Source of the DNA: Spinacia oleracea
Taxonomy: Eukaryota; Streptophyta; Magnoliopsida; Caryophyllales; Amaranthaceae
Direction of reading: 5' to 3'
DNA: 64,000 nucleotides
Assembly (NCBI RefSeq): GCF_020520425.1
Contig: NC_079488.1
Location: 8,099,747-8,163,746, forward strand
The notes under the pieces were generated by a model that saw only the letters and a list, made by a program, of their open reading frames with translations, was not told the origin of the DNA and did not search any database. This document shows, one piece after another, positions 1-13,224 of the stretch. The position numbers and the translations under genes are program-made. The first letter of the stretch is position 1; each line of letters starts with the position of its first letter.

Positions 1-480
1 CTACTCAACCGATAAACGTTACCCGCTACAGCTAGTTTCGCCGACTAGGGTCTAAAGTCTAAACCACGACTTAATAAGGGGCTTACTAAACTAAACTTCG
101 CCCTAATATTACTCATCTCTCTATATTACCGCCCTATTAAATGACCCAAATACCCTTTTATATTTCTTCCATCTTTTACACTTAATTTATACCCCATTTT
201 AATTAACATATAATCAATAATTAATAACTAATCAAATAAATAATTATTACATTTTGCCGAATTTAACATTAAATTACAAAACACTAATTAAAATCACTAA
301 TAAAAATTGAAATAATTTTTTTTTAAACATGGAGACTTCCACAGTATGAGCTTCTACCATGGTAGAGACTTCTTTTGTTTGAGTTTCTACCATGGTATGA
401 GCTCAAACAACAAAAGTCTTAACCATGGTGCACCAGAGGAAAAATCCTTATAGGTTTCTCATCAAAGGTTGCCCTTATCA
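1..480. repeat. Left arm of the putative transposon, with CCATGGT palindromes
   Basis: Positions 1-330 are AT-rich with a C-rich outer part. Positions 330-430 hold three CCATGGT-centred palindromic blocks alternating with GAGACTTC and GAGCTC motifs. Positions 465-500 carry a foldback made of GGTTGCCCTT and its relatives. The same motifs recur in inverted order at 25,690-26,400. No gene is seen. Confidence 0.45.
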
Positions 481-485
481 AACAA

Positions 486-1185
486 GTGCAACCTTTAAGG
501 AACAAAAAAATGAAAAAAAAAATAAAATCTGAAAAATTCCCAAAAAAAAAGTGCAGCCTTAATCTAAGAATTAAAAAAAAAAACGACAGTCTCTCTTCCC
601 TGCATCCAACGTCTCTCACAGCTCCTGCAAAACATCTCCCTGCACAGGTGACCGGCGAAGCCACCGGCGAAACCACACTCACACACTCGCACCCTCTCTC
701 AACGTTTACTCTCAACCCTAAACCCCATTACTCTCTCGCTTTCTCTGCCGACATTGATCTAGATTACACTCAAGCTCAAATTGCTCTCTCAATTTGAAGC
801 TATACGACACATTGCAAACGAAATCTAAAGACTTTGAGGTACTAATTTGTCTCCCACGTTTTGAATTTCGATCTCTGGGTATGTTTTGTTCTTGATCTTT
901 TTTTCTAGTCTTGCTTGGGGTTTCGGTTTGGGGGTTTTCTTGGTATGAGCTTATTCAAATTTCTCTCTTCAAGTTCCGAAATTTTGGTTATTTTCCATGA
1001 TTTACAAGTTTAGATATTAGGTTTTCTAAATTATTTTCTGATTTAGGTTTTGATTTTAATTTAATAATTAGCAATAATATGATCGAATTTTAGTTTTCTT
1101 GGGTTTAGAATTTTAGTGAGATGCTTTTGCGACAATAATATGATTTTAATTTTTGTAATTAGCAATAAGATGATCGAGTTTTTTT
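486..1185 (+). other. Leader/first-exon-like region of unknown gene (possibly captured)
   Basis: A CT-rich segment (about 575-800) looks like a plant 5' leader and is followed by T-rich, intron-like DNA up to the retrotransposon at 1,191. A 103-codon frame (486-797) is open, but it starts in poly-A DNA and has no recognisable domain. It could be the 5' end of the Pumilio-like fragment that resumes after 22,614, but nothing in the sequence proves this. Confidence 0.2.
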
Positions 1186-1190
1186 ATTGT
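1186..1190. repeat. Target-site duplication ATTGT (left) of the outer retrotransposon
   Basis: ATTGT directly precedes the 5' LTR and recurs at 22,614-22,618 directly after the 3' LTR. Confidence 0.9.
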
Positions 1191-1659
1191 TGATGTGGCC
1201 TAAAAGAATGTCACCTGACTGCACTATCAAAGCCCAGAAGAAAGAGCCCAAAAGCTTGCCTACGGGCATTTCTCAAACTTCACAGGGCCCAGGCCCAAGC
1301 GATTAAGAGGTCCACATTGGTCCTCTACCAGCTTCTAGAACCAATGCAGGACACATGTCCCAATCTTGCGTAAACACTCAATCATGCAGGACCAGTTCCC
1401 GAGAAACCCTAGCACTATAAATAGTGCATATCCCTAGGTAAAAGGGCATTCATTTCATTCCCACCAACCTAAAACTATCTTTGCTCTGCCTTCTCTCTAC
1501 AAATAACTTCTCTCTCCAGCTTATACTTACTTAAGCATCAGAGGGGATATTCCTACGGGAATATTCTTGTTTTGCAAGTTGCCAGAAGTTCGTGCCAGCT
1601 CATACTTGATACCTCCGAGGAACGCGTGACACGTCATCACCGTAAAAGATCCCACAACA
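1191..1659 (+). repeat. 5' LTR of the outer Tat-like element
   Basis: Begins TGATGTGG, ends CCACAACA and has the same length as the 3' LTR at 22,145. A TATAAATA box at 1,416-1,423 lies in the imperfect palindrome GCACTATAAATAGTGC and probably serves as the element promoter. Confidence 0.92.
1416..1423 (+). promoter_or_regulatory. TATA box of the outer 5' LTR
   Basis: TATAAATA in the middle of the LTR, preserved in the 3' LTR, about 240 bp before the LTR end. Transcription of the element would start a few tens of bases downstream. Confidence 0.55.
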
Positions 1660-1661
1660 TT

Positions 1662-1679
1662 TGGCGCCGTCTGTGGGGA
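1662..1679 (+). other. tRNA primer-binding site of the outer element
   Basis: TGGCGCCGTCTGTGGGGA lies two bases after the 5' LTR. It begins like the tRNA-Asp-type site of the nested element but differs in the middle (GTCTGT in place of GTTGCC), so the primer tRNA is uncertain. Confidence 0.7.
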
Positions 1680-1690
1680 GGTACAGTGTC

Positions 1691-3235
1691 ATGGCCGAAC
1701 TACACTCTGACAGAGAGCATGCTGGTGAAGAAGAAGAGAAACGTCACATTGAAGAGACCAATCGAATTGCAAATGCAGGGAACATACCAGGACGAATGCA
1801 AGCTGAAGTGGTGGTAGAAGAAGAACCAATAACCGAGGCGTCTCCGCCAGGCGGCCATCTACGCCCTAGCGTCCGAGACGTCGTGTTAGATGAGAATCTA
1901 GATTTGCCGGTATCGGTGGGCTCCCTACGCGAGATTTTAACAGGATTCCAACAGCAAATGAATCAGACCTTTCGACAACAGATGAGCACTACACTGCAAG
2001 ATGAAATTCGGAAAAACATGCTGATCTACTGCGCCGAGAGGACGGCTCCGCAGAGGCCCCTCAGTCTAGGCGTCGATCGGATAAGCAGAATGCCGCTCAG
2101 GTCCAACGTTTGGAGAGATGGAGAAGGTTCTCGCCCACAAGCAAGCAGGGGAGTTAGCCCTGTGCCCGAGCACTCGGGAGATGGCCGTGACCCACCCACC
2201 TTCTTACCCCAAAGAGACCCGGTCATATGACCGTCATCTAGGGGAAGCCCCCCAGCCATTCTGCGACCAGCTTCAAGGCGTCAAGAACACTATGAGGCTG
2301 AATCTGAACTATCAGACACCGGGTCCACCCCTGTGATGGAAGACCCGCCATTTTATCCCACTACACGTGGACCGACCCAGATGACGCCCCACAGGGTAAG
2401 CATGCGCCCCCGTTTGCTATCAAACCGCCGTGAACCAACTTACCATATTCAGCAAGGACTCAACAACCTGACGTTAAGGCACATGAGTACTCCTTTTTCT
2501 GACGAGATCATGAACGCCCCGAAGGAACTCAAAGTAAAAACCCCTACCATTGAAGCTTATGACGGGACCACCTATCCCGACATGCATCTTGTCGCATACC
2601 GCCACCACATGTACGTCCAGGGAACCAATGAAGCCACTTGGTGCAAGTACTTCCCAGCCACGCTCAAGGGAGTAGCGTCTAAATGGTTTGAACGGCTGCC
2701 CCCAGGATCAATTGCCTCTTTTAGCGAATTACAGACTTTGTTCTCTACAAGGTTCATGGCACACAAGGAAGAAAGGAAAACTAGCATGCATTTAGGACGG
2801 ATCCGGCAAGGGAAGGACTAGTCCCTAAGAAGCTACGTGAAGCGTTTCAATCTGGAGGCGGGACAGATCCCAGACTTGCCTGATGGTGTCTCTTTTGATA
2901 ATTTTATCAGAGGATTGAAGAAGGGGTCCTTCAAGTTTGACCTAGTTAAGAAGAGTGTAAGGACTATGGAAGAGGTCCTAGACGAGGCTGAAGCATTTAT
3001 CCATGCAACGGAAATATGCAACGCGTCAAAGGAAGGGAGGATTGGAGAAAAAACAGACTCCTCCGGGAAGAAGGATAAGGTGGACCAAAAACCTCCACGG
3101 GTAAATGGCACATGGGCTCTCTCAAAAGAGCACGATACCAACTTTCCTGGGCACAAGAGAGAACGACCGCAAGAACGAGAATATTTTGAGTACAACACAG
3201 ACCTTCTCACCATACTAAAAGATGTGGGGGCAAGG
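1691..3235 (+). pseudogene. gag of the outer Tat-like element, 5' part, with two in-frame stops
   Basis: The frame starts at ATG 1,691, 12 bases after the primer-binding site. A charged N-terminal region leads into a retrotransposon gag core at about 2,540-2,990, with motifs such as WCKYFPATLKG, SFSELQTLF and SYVKRFN, which would form the capsid. Two in-frame stops break it: TGA at 2,228-2,230 and TAG at 2,819-2,821, the second just before SLRSYVKRFN. The frame runs intact to CAAGG at 3,231-3,235, where the nested element entered, and resumes at 17,219 in phase. The gag was therefore whole in layout before that insertion; the order in which the stops arose is unknown. Confidence 0.8.
3231..3235. 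repeat. Target-site duplication CAAGG (left) of the nested composite insertion
   Basis: CAAGG precedes the forward LTR start and recurs at 17,214-17,218 after the end of the inverted LTR. Removing the insertion plus one copy restores the gag reading frame. Confidence 0.9.
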
Positions 3236-4703
3236 TGATGAGTCATATTTGTATAGGGTATTTTAGGCGCATTTAGGTTGCATTATTAGGCATTTATATC
3301 ATTTTAGTTGCATTTAGGATCACATTTGCATAAGTTATCGTTGTCGTACTCTATTACGCCCCGTTTGTGTTTTCTTAATGTTTCAGGTGATTTTACGGTC
3401 ATTTGGATGCTTTCGGAGTGTTATGAGTTGATTTGGATGATGAACGGATTGAATGTTGACTCGAGGATCATTGCATATCTCTAGGGATAATTTTGAGTCA
3501 ATAACGAAGCTAAACGCTATTTTTCTAAGCATCAAAACGGACAAGCGTTCACTCTTTTGATGATATCTCAAGTTATACATGTCGGAATGAGGCGATTTTT
3601 ATTGGCCTAGAAAGTAGACTTCAAGAGCTTTCCAACGACAGGTCACACGTCCTTATAGGCATTGTAGAACAAGAGTTATGACATAAACAAGATGGCTCGA
3701 CTATCCGATTCGCCCGAAGCCCAAAACGATGGCCCAATCTTCCCCTTGGGCGCGAAAACCAGCGACCCACCAGCGGGCCCGCTGGTTTCTCCGCCCAACT
3801 ACTTCCACACGCGGGTTCATGCTTTCGTCTTGGTGATCGTCCAATTAAATCTTAGCTTATGTAATTGTTATCTTTTCCTATTTTGTTTAGAATTTAGGAA
3901 GCATATAAATACTTCAAGGGAATGCTTTTATCCCTTATGCTTTTATTTCCTTTAGGTTTTAATTCTCTTGGAACTCCTCTCTCACGTTTTTTTTCTCTCT
4001 TTTCTTTTTCATGAACCATAGTTTTTCTACAAACTCCATTAATGTAATTCTTTGAGGTATTATTGATTTTCGTTTTTATTTTATTTATTGCTTTTAATTA
4101 TGTTTTCATTCTTAGATTTGATTTTCATTGTTCGTTTCATGATTGAGTAGTTTCTTTTCTAGGGTTTGGGAATCCATGTTTATATTATGAATCCTTATTA
4201 TTATTGTTGATGGTTTGATTATTCATTGATATTTCTAGTTGATTAGGTTTATATTGTTAATCTTTGCAATCTGATCAATTGTTTGATTAAATCATGCTAA
4301 TAGGATTTAGAATCGAAAGATCGAATTTTAGAGGCTTACCTACAACTAGCAATTCTGATTATGTTAGCGATCGTACTGCATATGTTGAATTGAGAGTGTT
4401 AAGACCCGACCGTAGGATTAACTTGTGCTCTAGATAATTTGAATATTTGAGTTGTTGATGATGTTTTGATTGATTCTGAACTATGAACATGGTGAACCGT
4501 TGCCCTAGATCTTTTAGTTTATTTTTCTATTTATTTTAGTTTAAACATTGAATCCTAAATTTCGTGACATTGTTAGTTTCGCCATACCTTGGAAGCTAGA
4601 TTTAAATAGCCATCTCTCTGTGGATTCGACCCTGCTTACCCTACTACATTGTTAGGAGGTTTCGTTAGGATTTTATTTTTGACGGGTGTACGACAGCCTA
4701 TCA
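3236..4703 (+). repeat. 5' LTR of the Athila-like element
   Basis: 1,468 bp, from TGATGAGTCA to CCTATCA. A TATA-type motif ATATAAAT lies at 3,903-3,910. The 87-codon frame at 3,692-3,955 recurs identically in the 3' LTR and is not a gene. Confidence 0.93.
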
Positions 4704-4708
4704 AATTT

Positions 4709-4726
4709 TGGCGCCGTTGCCGGGGA
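4709..4726 (+). other. tRNA-Asp primer-binding site of the Athila-like element
   Basis: TGGCGCCGTTGCCGGGGA matches the complement of a plant tRNA-Asp 3' end with CCA. It is separated from the LTR by the spacer AATTT (4,704-4,708). Confidence 0.9.
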
Positions 4727-4978
4727 GACGGCTATATTCTATTAGTTTTAGTTTGATTATTTGAACTGTTTCCATTGTCTCATTGGAACTCTCAGTTCCA
4801 ATTGAGGCAAATCTCACTGCGTTTTCTTTCGTTGTTGTTTAGGCCCAGGTCTGCCAGAACGGGTACCTTGGTTCCTCCCGATCCCGATCTTGGAAAGACC
4901 CTTCGTCAACTAAAAAAGCAACAGAAAAAGAAGAAGCAGTCAGGGTCCCAAGACTCACAGACTCCACCGAGTCACACG

Positions 4979-7900
4979 ATGTCTAAATCCCTGAAATCAT
5001 ATGGGGTTCCTTCCTCGAATAGTGTTCCGACTGGGCTCACAATGCCAACTATTGATGCAGTCAACTTTGAGATCAAGCCCGCTCTAATCTCCATGGTCTC
5101 ACAAAGTCAATTTGGTGGCCATCCATCTGAGGAACCCACCAACCATTTGCAGAGGTTCAACCAACTGTGTGGTACTATCAAGCATCAAGGGGTCACTCAA
5201 GACCAATTGAAAGTCATGTTGTTTGGTTTTAGCCTTCGTGATAAGGCTCAGACATGGTTGAAAGATGTCAAGGAGACAGAGTGGAGTGCTATTTCACAGG
5301 CCTTTCTAGAAGAATTCTTTCCACCCACCAAGACTGCTGAAATAAGGCATAAGCTAACTACATTCACTCAAGAACCTGGTGAATCACTTCGAGAAGCCTG
5401 GGATAGATTCAAGGCTTTGCAGCGGTCGTGTCCGCATCACAATATTGAAAAATGGTTCTTGGTTCAGATTTTCTACCATGGTTTGCAAGATGAAACAAAG
5501 AACACGGTTGATTCTGCTGCTGGGGGTGTTTTTCTTGACAAAGAAGTGGATGCAGGTTATGATTTTCTTGCCAACTTAGCTGCCAACCATTACAGCACCA
5601 CCAGATCCACATCTAAGAAGGGAAAATTTGATGTCGATGCTTATGCTCTATTGTCCTCACAAGTGGCAGCCTTGAACGTGAAGATCGATTCTTTGAAGGC
5701 TCCTCAGTCTAGTACACCCCCAATGAGTATCAATGCTATGTCTAGTGTAGCTCCAGTGACAACTTCTTACTGCGAAGTATGTGGCATCCAAGGTCACTTT
5801 GGTCATGAGTGCTCTTATAGTTTACAGGATACTACGCAATTGGAGCAAGTGAATGCTTTTCAACAGAGACAACCCAATGACCCATACTCCAATTCATTTA
5901 ATCCGGGTTGGAGGAATCATCCAAATTTCTCATATCGGGGCAACAATGTTCAGAATCCTCAACCCCAGCAACAATGGTCGCAACCACAGTTCCATCCACC
6001 TCAACCACATGTTGCTAGGCCTCCATTTCAACAAGGGGCCTCACATAATGCTCCCCCGGGGTTTAATAGGCCCCCGCATCAAGGATATCAACAACCCCCT
6101 CAGAGCAGTGCTACTCCAGAGCCTAACATGGGTGATCTGTATAAGCTCATTGCAAATATGCAGAAGACCGCAGAGATAGCTCAAAAGAACCATGATGAGA
6201 GCATCAAAGAGTTGAAGAATCAGAATAGAATGTTGGAGAATCAAGTTGCTCAACTTGCTGACACTCTGTCTCAAAGGCAACCGGGTACACTACCAGGGCA
6301 ACCTACTCCGCCCCAGAACAGAGAAAGTGCCAATGCTATCACTCTTAGAAGTGGCACTAAATATAATGGACCCCCGATGCCCACTGATGATGCAACTCTT
6401 GCTAAGGAGAACACAGATGGACCAGGGAAAGCAATTGATGCAGAGCCTCAAGTCCTGGAAGTTGGTAATGCTGATGATGTTGGTGCAAATAAGGGGAAAG
6501 AGAAGAATTCTGATTCTCTCCCTATTGTGCCTAAGTTACCTTTCCCTCACCGGATGCAGAAAACTAAGGTTGATCAACAGCTTGGTAAGTTCTTGGCAAT
6601 GGTCAAGAATCTTGAGGTAACGGTCCCTTTTACTGATTTAATATCTCAAGTTCCTGTTTATGCAAAATTTTTGAAAGAGATGATCACTAAGAAAAGGGAT
6701 TATGGTGGTGTGGAGAGAGTCGCTCTAACTGAAGAGTGTAGTGCCATATTGCAAAATAAGTCTCCACCCAAACTTAAGGATCCGGGTAGTTTTTCCATCC
6801 CCTGTCATGTAGGTGCATTGTTCATTGATAAAGCATTATGTGATTTAGGTGCAAGTGTGTCTGTCATGCCCCTTTCTGTCTGTAATAGGTTGAATATGGG
6901 AAAACTAAAATGCACGCAAATCACTTTGCAAATGGCAGATCGTTCTATAAAATATCCTTTAGGTATTTTGGAGGATGTTCCTGTCCGGGTGGGAAAATTC
7001 TACATTCCTGTTGATTTTGTGGTGCTAGATATGGAGGAGGATAGTCAAATCCCCATAATTTTGGGTAGGCCATTTTTATGTACTGCAGGTGCTGTTATTG
7101 ATGTCAAGTCTGGGTCTCTTACTTTGAGTGTTGGTGATGATACTGTTACTTTTAATCTAACCAATGCTGTGAAGTCTCCTATGCTTGAGAATACTTGTTG
7201 CAGGATTGATATTGCAGAAGAGATTTCTCTAGACAACATTCCTAGAATGTTGTATGATGATCTATTGCTGGCGACTCTCACCTTGGAAGCCCATAAAGGG
7301 GAAGGAGATTGTGAGATTGATTCCTTGATCTCGGATTTAGATGGAATTGAAGTAGAGAAGGTCGATGGTTTTGAGGTATTGGCAACTGTTTGCTCTATTT
7401 CCGAGCCACAGGTAACGAAGGTAGAACTAAAACCATTACCATCTCACCTTAAATATGCATTTCTTGATGATAATGAGGATTTTCCTGTGATCGTTAATGC
7501 TGCACTCGACGATAGCCAGCTTTCTAAGCTTCTGACCGTGCTACGTATGCACAAAAAGGCAATCGGGTATAGCATTGACGATCTCAAGGGCATTAGTCCT
7601 GACTTTTGTATGCATAGAATTAACTTGGAAGCAGATCACCGCCCTCGCATACAACCACAACGTCGTTTGAATCTTAATATGCAAGATGTGGTGAGAAAAG
7701 AGGTAGTGAAACTACTTGATGCGGGCATCATCTATCCCATTTCAGATTCTAAATGGGTGAGCCCGGTGCAAGTCGTTCCTAAGAAGGGGGGGACAACGGT
7801 CGTTAAAAATGATAAGGATGAGCTTATCCCCACTCGTGTTGTCACAGGTTGGCGTATGTGTATAGATTATAGAATGTTGAATACGGCTACCTTGAAGGAT

Positions 7901-10321
7901 CACTTTCCCCTCCCCTTTATTGACCAGATGCTAGAAAGATTAGCAAAACACAAATTTTTCTGTTATTTGGATGGATATTCAGGTTTCTTTCAGATTCCCA
8001 TTCACCCAGACGACCAGGAGAAGACGACGTTCACCTGTCCATATGGAACTTTTGCATACCGCAGAATGCCGTTTGGTTTGTGCAACGCCCCTGCTACATT
8101 TCAAAGGTGTATGATGGCCATCTTTTCTGACTTCATCGAGGATATCATGGAGGTATTTATGGATGATTTTAGTGTTTATGGTTCTGACTTTGATGTATGT
8201 TTGCATAATCTTTCTAAAGTGCTTAAACGTTGTTCTGACGTGAATTTGGTATTGAACTGGGAAAAGTGCCACTTTATGGTCAATGAAGGAGTGGTACTTG
8301 GTCATCTTATTTCTGAGCGTGGCATCCAAGTTGACCGAGCAAAAATTGAGGTGATCGAGAAACTTCCCCCTCCCGTGAATGTCAAGGGAGTGAGGAGTTT
8401 TCTCGGTCATGCGGGTTTCTATCGCCGTTTCATAAAAGATTTTTCTAAAATTGCGAAACCCCTCACTCAATTACTGCTCAAGGATGCCACATTTGAGTTC
8501 ACTGATGCTTGTTTAGAGTCCTTTGACAGGATAAAGAAAGCATTGATAACTGCTCCGATCATTCAGCCTCCGGATTGGGATTTGCCGTTCGAAATTATGT
8601 GTGATGCGAGTGATTTTGCTGTTGGAGCAGTGCTTGGCCAAAGAAAGAACAAGGTGTTGCATGCCATCTATTATGCAAGCAAAACCTTGGATGGAGCTCA
8701 GATGAATTATGCTACTACCGAGAAAGAGCTCCTTGCGGTTGTTTATGCACTTGACAAATTCCGGACGTATCTTGTTGGCTCGAAAGTCATTATACACACT
8801 GATCATGCCGCTTTGAAGTATTTGTTGGCCAAGAAAGAGGCCAAACCGAGACTTATTCGATGGATTCTTCTTCTCCAGGAGTTTGATTTGGAGATTCGGG
8901 ATAAGAAGGGTGCTGAGAATGTTGTCGCAGATCATCTCTCTCGGTTGAAATTTCAATCTAGCACAGACGGGCCTATCAATGATTCTTTTCCTGACGATCA
9001 TCTATTCTCTGTGTCTACTCAATCCCCATGGTATGCGGACTTTGCAAACTATTGTGTTGGTGGGTCCCATCCTCCGGAGTTGACATATCAACAACGTAAG
9101 AGATTCTACCATGATGCTAAACGGTATTTTTGGGATGATCCACATTTGTATCGGAAGTGTGCCGATGGTATGTTTCGTAGGTGTGTAGCGGATTGGGATA
9201 CCCACGGGGTTCTTAAGCATTGCCACAGTTTACCTTCTAGTGGCCATCTTGGTGCTATTCCGACCGCCCATCGAACTCTTCAAAGTGGTTTCTATTGGCC
9301 TTCTATATTCAAGGATGCTCGCTTCTTTTGCAATGCATGTGATGAATGTCAACGGACGGGCAATGTTTCGAAAAGGCAAGAGCTACCACAGACCGGAATT
9401 CTTGAAGTTGAGCCATTTGATGTATGGGGCATTGATTTTATGGGACCGTTCCCTTCTTCATGTGGGAATCGGTACATCTTGGTTGCCGTTGATTACGTTA
9501 CAAAGTGGGTGGAAGCTATTGCATCGCCAACCAACGACTCTAACGTCGTAAAGAAGCTTTTCAAGAAAATCATCTTTCCGCGCTTTGGAGTCCCAAGGGT
9601 CGTGATTAGTGATGGGGGTTCCCATTTTCATCAAAGGACTTTTAAGGCTCTTCTGAAGAAGCACGGAGTTACTCAAAAGGTTGGCATGGCTTATCATCCT
9701 CAAACGAGTGGCCAAGTCGAAGTTTCTAATCGACAGATCAAGAGAATTCTCGAAAAAGTGGTCAACAAGTCTCGAAAAGATTGGTCGTTGAAGTTGGATG
9801 ACACATTGTGGGCGTTGCGCACGGCCTACAAGACTCCGTTGGGGACAACTCCGTATAGGTTGGTGTATGGCAAAGCTTGTCATTTACCAGTTGAAATGGA
9901 ATATCTCTCTACTTGGGCCGTCAAGGAGATCAATATGGATTTAGAAGCGGCCGGTGAAGCGAGACTTCTTCAATTGAATGAGCTAGATGAACTACGGTTT
10001 GAAGCTTACGAGAATCATAGGCTCTATAAGGAGCAAACGAAGAAGTTTCATGATGAGATAATTCAAAAACGGGAGTTCAACATCGGTGATAAGGTCTTGC
10101 TTTATAATTCACGACTACGGCTTTTTCCAGGAAAGCTTAAGTCTAGATGGTCCGGACCCTTTACTATCACCGAAGTCAAGGAACATGGAGCTATTGAGGT
10201 TGCTAGTGAAAATGGCACCAAGTTCAAAGTGAACGGTCAACGTTTGAAGCTATACACTGAAGGAGCGTTTATTGGAAAATTGGAGACGATCTATCTCTCC
10301 GATCCACCCACCGACGCTTAA
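4979..10321 (+). CDS. Athila-like gag-pol polyprotein
   Basis: Makes the capsid and replication enzymes of the element. The first ATG is 4,979; the frame is open back to 4,775 without ATG, so a spliced or non-ATG start is possible. In order: gag core (about 5,090-5,600), a CCHC-like knuckle [15 protein letters not shown] (about 5,770), a long Q/P-rich linker, aspartic protease DLGAS (about 6,842), reverse transcriptase with the FMDDFSVYG active site (about 8,157), RNase H beginning FEIMCDASD (about 8,588), and integrase with an HHCC finger (9,200-9,360) and D,D,E core ([21 protein letters not shown]; about 9,430-9,730). No chromodomain is seen at the C-terminus. The 1,780 codons are uninterrupted, so the element may still be competent. 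Confidence 0.92.
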   Translation: MSKSLKSYGVPSSNSVPTGLTMPTIDAVNFEIKPALISMVSQSQFGGHPSEEPTNHLQRFNQLCGTIKHQGVTQDQLKVMLFGFSLRDKAQTWLKDVKETEWSAISQAFLEEFFPPTKTAEIRHKLTTFTQEPGESLREAWDRFKALQRSCPHHNIEKWFLVQIFYHGLQDETKNTVDSAAGGVFLDKEVDAGYDFLANLAANHYSTTRSTSKKGKFDVDAYALLSSQVAALNVKIDSLKAPQSSTPPMSINAMSSVAPVTTSYCEVCGIQGHFGHECSYSLQDTTQLEQVNAFQQRQPNDPYSNSFNPGWRNHPNFSYRGNNVQNPQPQQQWSQPQFHPPQPHVARPPFQQGASHNAPPGFNRPPHQGYQQPPQSSATPEPNMGDLYKLIANMQKTAEIAQKNHDESIKELKNQNRMLENQVAQLADTLSQRQPGTLPGQPTPPQNRESANAITLRSGTKYNGPPMPTDDATLAKENTDGPGKAIDAEPQVLEVGNADDVGANKGKEKNSDSLPIVPKLPFPHRMQKTKVDQQLGKFLAMVKNLEVTVPFTDLISQVPVYAKFLKEMITKKRDYGGVERVALTEECSAILQNKSPPKLKDPGSFSIPCHVGALFIDKALCDLGASVSVMPLSVCNRLNMGKLKCTQITLQMADRSIKYPLGILEDVPVRVGKFYIPVDFVVLDMEEDSQIPIILGRPFLCTAGAVIDVKSGSLTLSVGDDTVTFNLTNAVKSPMLENTCCRIDIAEEISLDNIPRMLYDDLLLATLTLEAHKGEGDCEIDSLISDLDGIEVEKVDGFEVLATVCSISEPQVTKVELKPLPSHLKYAFLDDNEDFPVIVNAALDDSQLSKLLTVLRMHKKAIGYSIDDLKGISPDFCMHRINLEADHRPRIQPQRRLNLNMQDVVRKEVVKLLDAGIIYPISDSKWVSPVQVVPKKGGTTVVKNDKDELIPTRVVTGWRMCIDYRMLNTATLKDHFPLPFIDQMLERLAKHKFFCYLDGYSGFFQIPIHPDDQEKTTFTCPYGTFAYRRMPFGLCNAPATFQRCMMAIFSDFIEDIMEVFMDDFSVYGSDFDVCLHNLSKVLKRCSDVNLVLNWEKCHFMVNEGVVLGHLISERGIQVDRAKIEVIEKLPPPVNVKGVRSFLGHAGFYRRFIKDFSKIAKPLTQLLLKDATFEFTDACLESFDRIKKALITAPIIQPPDWDLPFEIMCDASDFAVGAVLGQRKNKVLHAIYYASKTLDGAQMNYATTEKELLAVVYALDKFRTYLVGSKVIIHTDHAALKYLLAKKEAKPRLIRWILLLQEFDLEIRDKKGAENVVADHLSRLKFQSSTDGPINDSFPDDHLFSVSTQSPWYADFANYCVGGSHPPELTYQQRKRFYHDAKRYFWDDPHLYRKCADGMFRRCVADWDTHGVLKHCHSLPSSGHLGAIPTAHRTLQSGFYWPSIFKDARFFCNACDECQRTGNVSKRQELPQTGILEVEPFDVWGIDFMGPFPSSCGNRYILVAVDYVTKWVEAIASPTNDSNVVKKLFKKIIFPRFGVPRVVISDGGSHFHQRTFKALLKKHGVTQKVGMAYHPQTSGQVEVSNRQIKRILEKVVNKSRKDWSLKLDDTLWALRTAYKTPLGTTPYRLVYGKACHLPVEMEYLSTWAVKEINMDLEAAGEARLLQLNELDELRFEAYENHRLYKEQTKKFHDEIIQKREFNIGDKVLLYNSRLRLFPGKLKSRWSGPFTITEVKEHGAIEVASENGTKFKVNGQRLKLYTEGAFIGKLETIYLSDPPTDA

Positions 10322-13193
10322 GTATTGAGGTTTGGAGTCAAGCTAATGACTTAAAACGAGCGCTTATCGGGAGGCAACCCGATTTCTAACTCTTTTTATT
10401 TTCAATTTCTTTCATTTAATTCTATTTTTAATCTAATTTATTTTATTTATTTGGTTATTTTATAAAAAAAAAAAAAAAAAAAAAAGTATATAAACAACAA
10501 AAGAACAAAAATATTTTATTTTTGAGTTCACTTGAATTCATTTATTTATTTATTTATTTTCGTATCTTTTTAATTATTTTATTTTTAGATTAGTTTTTCA
10601 TTCATCGTAATTTTTAATTTATTTTTGCGTGTTTTAATTTTACTAACGATTCTAATATTTGAGTTTAGTGGTGTTTGAATTTTTTTTTTTTTTAGGATGT
10701 GTAGGTGCACGATCAAACTATTCCGAGAATTTTGATGCATCGACAAGCTGTAGCAGCTCCTCGTGTGACCGCATTTCCCAGCGCCTATCCAGCGTGCTCG
10801 CTGGCCTATATCCATCTCCAATTGAGAGCTACTGCTTTGCGCGCTGGGGAACAAGCGAGGGCGCTGGCTCATTTTATTGCGCGTTCAATGGCATCCCAGC
10901 GAGGGATCTCTCGCCTTCAGCGAGGGATGTCCCGCTGCGCCACGGCTATGCTGCCCGTATCTCCTCGCGTTGCTCATTCCGTATGCGCCAGCCAGCCCGC
11001 CTCGCCCAGCATTCGTTGCTCGCAGCACCAACGAGCGCTGGCTCGACGCCAGCGAGAGAGCTCGCGCAGGCTCGATGCCAGCGAGAGAGCTCGCGCACCC
11101 CTCGCGCCCTGCCAGCTCGCAGCACCCGCCTTTCATCGTGCACGATCCTCGCGCCCACAAACAGCCCACCCACACCTCCTTTCACTCACACTCGCCTCTC
11201 TCTCACCCTCACTGTCCACCACTCTCCATCTCCTTCACCCACCATCACCCCACTCACCAACATCCCACCTCAGCCCGCCTCCTTCTCTCGCACCACAAGC
11301 CCTCCTTCGCACTTCGCTTGTCCCTCTCCCTCTTTCGACCCGCCCCCCCTTTCGCCCAGTCCACCCATACGAACCGCCAGCAACCACCGGCGGTAACCCG
11401 TCGCTGCACCACCATCACCTTATCCCGCCGAACCTTCGCAACCCCTTCGCACCTCCCTCTCCCTCACCCACGACACCGCAGTCCCGCCCAGTCTCCCTCT
11501 CCCTCCTTCGAATTCTTTCCCTTTCTTGCGAACAGCATCTGCTCGTTCGTCCTCCATCACAGCCGTCGGCCGCCTGTGCTACGGTGGTCGGCGCACCGCC
11601 TCACAACAGCCACCATCCGCCACCTTCCCACCCCCTTCTTCACCTCTGAATTCTCCCTCCTTCACCATTATATTGGTTCATGAATTAAAACCCTAACTTT
11701 TGAAATCAATTTGGGGTTTTTTTTATTCATTGTGGGCATTGGCAAATTGTGTAGTATTAGTGCTCGTTTGTGACATTCATGTGAGCTCGCAAGTGTCACA
11801 ACCAAATTCTGGTCTTTGTGGTGCACAAAAGATATTAAAGTTTCAATTTTTCTAAAGTTTATTCACTTACTCATATTTTGACAATGAAATTGAAATTTTG
11901 ATGTCAATATTGGTTGTTGAATTTGAATGGTTGTCGTTGTTGACGAATATTATCTGAATTACTTGTTGAGATTGGTTAACGTTTGTTGATTGTTGAGTTC
12001 AAATTGTTAGCATTGGGAGATTATTGATTATTGCTTGAACTATTCGTTGGGATTGATCGTTGAATCTTGAAGTATGCATCGTCTTGGTTGATTGGGGTAT
12101 TTTAAATCGTGGTTGTTGCATCATGAAAGCAACTAAACCAACTAGCTTTCACCCAAATTCAACCACATCCATGGAGATTGGCTCCTTTCGTCGTCAGTTT
12201 GAAGCTTCTGGCCACACCGCTTCTACTGTCGACAGTTCTACCGAGTCATCCTCGGCAGACGAGGCTCATCACGAGTGAGCACTTCCCATCTTTCTCCCTT
12301 GTTTGAGTTATTTTGTTGCTATTTTCACAGTGAGGGCACTGTGTTTTGTTTAGCTTGGGGGAGGGATATCTATCTTTGTTGCTTTCTAGTATAGTTTTAT
12401 TATTTTGTTTAGGTGTTGTACGCTTTGTACCATCCATTAGGGGTGGGAGTTTACGTGCAACGAAAAAAAATGTACTGCTTTCCTAGTGTTATTGTTCAAT
12501 TTAGTTGCATTTTTACTTGCATTTGCATGTCTTTATACCCTGCATTATGCAATTGACTTTCAAACTTTGTTCGGGCTTTATTTGACTCTCTTGAGCTTCT
12601 TTTGAACGTAGTTATGATTCTGAAATTCAGTCGGTCATGCTATACATTGATAACTGCTTAGCATTGTGTGAACCAATTGAATGGTATGCGGTAAGATGTT
12701 GGTCTCGTGTCAAGAATAGCTAGCCAATTATCTTGTAGGTCACCTTACTATAAGTTTGTGTGATTGATGTGACTTGTTATCGTATGATTTTGGCTTGAGA
12801 TTCATTAGTAGTTTAGTTGCAACTCACGCATGCCGCGTATGACAGAGGCCATTCTCTTAGGAAGCCTTCAGACGAACTTAGAAACATCAGTTCCTGCCTT
12901 TCATACCCATGTTGTAGCCTTGTCCGTTTATTGTTTTAACTCCACAAAATTGAGCCCTATTAGCCCCGTTGGTTACTTGTCCCGAGTCTAGCTTGGGGGA
13001 GCTTCGGTGTTCGTAATGGTTTCATTGATGTTGATTGATTGGCACACTAAGCCAATAGTTCGTGGTTCGAGGCTATGTTTGGATTTGTGGTTCGGAAATG
13101 GTGTATATTATTGTTAGCACCCAAGCTTGTAACAGTTAGCATTAGATTTATTTATGTACTTTCGATTTCATTATCTAGTTTCATTTTCATACC

Positions 13194-13224
<31 letters not shown>

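Noticed and set aside
486-797. 103-codon frame in the leader-like region
   Set aside because: Starts in poly-A DNA, K-rich then S/T/P-rich, no recognisable domain; kept only as a leader-like region.
3692-3955. 87-codon frame repeated at 14,317-14,580
   Set aside because: Identical because both lie in the LTRs; no domain and no start context.
10659-11683. Three long overlapping frames (245, 314 and 268 codons)
   Set aside because: All three forward frames are open in the same CT-rich DNA and encode Ser/Pro/His-rich low-complexity chains without domains; a composition effect.
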